Source: Pseudomonadota bacterium (GTDB taxonomy: Bacteria > Pseudomonadota > Alphaproteobacteria > Rhodobacterales > Rhodobacteraceae). From it: a DNA stretch of 6,679 nucleotides. Below, one piece after another: positions 5,768 through 6,679 of this stretch. The notes beneath the pieces were generated by a model. That model had not been told where the DNA came from and made no database searches. It saw nothing but the letters and a program-made list of their open reading frames with translations. Location: positions 1-6,679 of the forward strand of contig JAQCLA010000136.1 in the NCBI GenBank assembly GCA_027592105.1, in the 5' to 3' direction. How positions within the stretch are numbered: position 1 is the stretch's first letter; every line of letters starts with the position of its first letter. A program made the translations under genes and the position numbers.

Positions 5768-6679
5768 TCCGCCGCCACTCTTGCCTGCAACGGCGCGGTG
5801 GCTACGGCCGCATCGCGGATCTCAAGCGTCGCGCTGATCTTGCCAAGGCGACCATCCTCATAGGTCACGACGGTTTCGGTGTATTGCTGGGTCTTGCCGG
5901 TATAGAGCGCGTCGATCAGATCGGCGAATTTCTCTTCGATGATCCTGCGGCGCACCTTGCGGGTGCGGGTCAATTCACCATCATCAGCATCAAGTTCCTT
6001 GTGCAGCACCAAGAAGCGATGCACCTGACAACCCGACAGCATCGCATCACCGGCAAGGTTGCGGTTGACCTCTTCGACATGGGTCTGGATCATGTCCAGC
6101 ACCCGCGGGTGCCCGGCGAGTTCTTGGTACGAGGCATAGGCGATATTGTTGCGCTCGGCCCAGTTTCCAACCGCCGTCAGATCGATGTTGATCAATGCGG
6201 TGCACATGTCGCGGCCATTGCCAAAAACCACCGCCTCAAGGATATTGGGGTAGAATTTCAGCTTGTTTTCAACGTATTTCGGCGCGAATAGCCGTCCGTC
6301 GGCCATCTTGCCCACATCCTTGGCCCGGTCGATAATGCGCAGATGCCCGGTGCCGTCCTCGATGAAACCGGCGTCGCCTGTGGCTACCCAGCCTTCGGCA
6401 TCCTTGGTCGCGGCGGTGCTTTCAGCATTCTTGTAGTATTCGACGAAGACGCCGGGAGAGCGGTAGTAAACCTCACCATTCTCGGCGATGCGGATCTCGA
6501 CCCCCGGCGAGGGAATGCCGACGGTATCGGGGCGCACCTCGTGATCGGGTTGTTGGGTGATAAAGACCGAAGCCTCGGTCTGGCCGTAAAGCTGTTTCAG
6601 GTTCAGCCCCAGCGCGCGGTAAAAATCGAAAATCTCGGGGCCGAACGCCTCGCCCGCTGTATGGCCCACGCGGATGCGG
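5764..6679 (-). CDS. AMP-binding acyl-CoA ligase (long-chain fatty acid-CoA ligase type), C-terminal part, cut by right edge
   Basis: This is the last 304 residues of an ANL-superfamily, AMP-forming acyl-CoA synthetase, which converts a carboxylic acid, ATP and CoA to acyl-CoA, AMP and PPi. The frame is open to the window end, so the true start lies outside; the GTG at 6669 is internal. Numbering from the first complete codon: YGQTEAS (31-37, the A5 adenylate motif), GWVATGDAG (96-104, A7, with the ribose-binding Asp), RIIDRAKDVGK (114-124, A8 hinge) and GELTRTRKVRR, with a Lys near residue 241 in the A10 position. APKYVENKLKF after the hinge resembles the FadD15/FAA1-like branch (COG1022) rather than acetyl-CoA synthetases. 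It is the first gene seen of the operon and overlaps livG by 4 bases, suggesting the ligase and ATPase are made together. The substrate chain is unknown because the binding-pocket half is missing. Confidence 0.93.
   Translation of the reverse strand, partial: RIRVGHTAGEAFGPEIFDFYRALGLNLKQLYGQTEASVFITQQPDHEVRPDTVGIPSPGVEIRIAENGEVYYRSPGVFVEYYKNAESTAATKDAEGWVATGDAGFIEDGTGHLRIIDRAKDVGKMADGRLFAPKYVENKLKFYPNILEAVVFGNGRDMCTALINIDLTAVGNWAERNNIAYASYQELAGHPRVLDMIQTHVEEVNRNLAGDAMLSGCQVHRFLVLHKELDADDGELTRTRKVRRRIIEEKFADLIDALYTGKTQQYTETVVTYEDGRLGKISATLEIRDAAVATAPLQARVAAE

Noticed and set aside
4928..5863. 311-codon plus-strand ORF opposite livG
   Set aside because: It is a complementary-frame shadow of livG, His/Asp-rich and without domains; livG has every ABC ATPase motif.
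6667..6669. GTG at the right edge as the ligase start
   Set aside because: The frame stays open to the end of the window and the residues before it (RIR) fit the conserved core. An ANL ligase must have several hundred residues upstream, so this is an internal Val codon.

Overview
The window is GC-rich (I estimate about 60% by eye) and every convincing gene lies on the minus strand, so transcription runs from the right edge to the left. Protein family details suggest an alphaproteobacterium, most likely of the Rhodobacterales (Roseobacter/Rhodobacter type). These include a LivG with an LPYGLKK signature, a LivF with a TSGGEQQ signature and a basic RRRKRW tail, and the arrangement of a LivGHMF-type importer between two acyl-CoA ligases. 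The taxonomic call is from recalled family resemblance, not a search.

In transcription order, the window opens inside an AMP-binding acyl-CoA ligase (C-terminal part only, 6679-5764). A LivG-type ATPase follows with a 4-base ATGA overlap (5767-4922). A 69-bp gap carrying an 11-bp tandem repeat leads to LivH permease (4852-3866). A probable 35-codon small gene (3863-3756) starts 2 bases after livH and ends on the TGATG that starts livM (3756-2680). A 130-bp gap precedes the secreted substrate-binding protein (2549-1269). A strong terminator-like hairpin and a 147-bp gap separate that gene from the LivF-type ATPase (1121-261). Its stop overlaps the start of a second ligase of the phenylacetate-CoA ligase type, which runs off the left edge (261-1).

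As a unit this is a complete HAAT (Liv-family) ABC importer: one binding protein, two permeases and two ATPases, with a CoA ligase at each end. Annotation by family name would call it a branched-chain amino acid transporter. The two ligases, and a binding protein that departs from the usual Liv pocket motifs, make it more likely to take up a carboxylic acid (aromatic, phenylalkanoic or fatty acid type) and activate it to the CoA thioester on entry. That is an inference. The substrate cannot be read from the sequence.

The least conventional elements are the small ORF wedged between the permease genes with its own Shine-Dalgarno, the three helically phased TGTACG repeats before livH, and the hairpin plus gaps isolating the binding-protein gene inside the operon. 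No tRNA, rRNA, CRISPR, insertion sequence or phage gene was seen. No gene-free stretch exceeds 150 bases.
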